Assembly (NCBI GenBank): GCA_001516765.1
Contig: LOCH01000064.1
Span: 274-5,385, forward strand
Length of the DNA: 5,112 nucleotides
DNA from: Vulcanisaeta sp. MG_3
GTDB lineage: Archaea; Thermoproteota; Thermoprotei; Thermoproteales; Thermocladiaceae
Direction of reading: 5' to 3'
Shown here one piece after another: positions 5,112 through 5,112 of this stretch. The notes under the pieces were generated by a model. That model saw only the letters and a list, made by a program, of their open reading frames with translations. It ran no database searches and was not told the DNA's origin. The first letter of the stretch is position 1, and each line of letters starts with the position of its first letter. The position numbers were made by a program, and so were the translations under genes.

Positions 5112-5112
5112 G

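Noticed and set aside
5035..5112. + strand open frame at the right edge
   Set aside because: It has no usable start codon at its beginning, which follows a stop at 5032-5034, so it cannot begin a gene there.
1..5112. CRISPR array, tRNA/rRNA genes, defence or toxin-antitoxin genes
   Set aside because: No regularly spaced repeats, cloverleaf-like sequence, or recognisable defence protein was seen on either strand.

Overview
The window looks like chromosomal DNA from a hyperthermophilic crenarchaeon, most plausibly a Thermoproteales member of the Vulcanisaeta/Caldivirga type. This is inferred from gene content (archaeal-type TyrRS, geranylgeranyl reductase, DUF371, a small dolichol-kinase-like membrane protein), heavy use of AGG and ATA codons, moderate GC, and TATA-like boxes about 25-28 nt upstream of start codons with no Shine-Dalgarno sequence, the signature of leaderless transcripts. 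The genus is a guess; the archaeal assignment is secure.

Layout. Bases 1-459 (+) are the C-terminal part of a geranylgeranyl reductase. It meets tyrosyl-tRNA synthetase (462-1586, -) tail to tail with only 2 bp between the stop codons. A 124-bp divergent promoter region (1587-1710) separates tyrS from a two-gene + strand unit: a DUF371 protein (1711-2160) and an overlapping CTP-dependent polyprenol/dolichol-kinase-like membrane protein (2129-2860). This unit converges on a ketol-acid reductoisomerase (KARI) family gene (2884-3864, -). A 227-bp non-coding stretch (3865-4091) holds the KARI-like gene's promoter, several repeats and a hairpin block that resembles an IS200/IS605 end. Then comes hydroxymethylbilane synthase hemC (4092-5003, -). 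At the right edge a short open frame on the - strand may be the end of another gene.

How the genes fit together. This is mainly housekeeping DNA: protein synthesis (tyrS), tetrapyrrole synthesis (hemC), isoprenoid lipid reduction and polyprenol phosphorylation (GGR and the kinase-like protein), and a branched-chain amino acid family enzyme. No defence system, CRISPR array, tRNA or rRNA gene is visible.

The most notable signal is the KARI-like protein. It keeps the Rossmann fold motif and two acidic metal ligands, but the usual catalytic His is Ser, the usual catalytic Lys is Arg, and the spacing of the second pair of acidic residues is changed. It may be a paralogue with a different reaction rather than an ordinary IlvC. 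Its promoter carries an imperfect dyad and a helically phased direct repeat that could be regulator sites.
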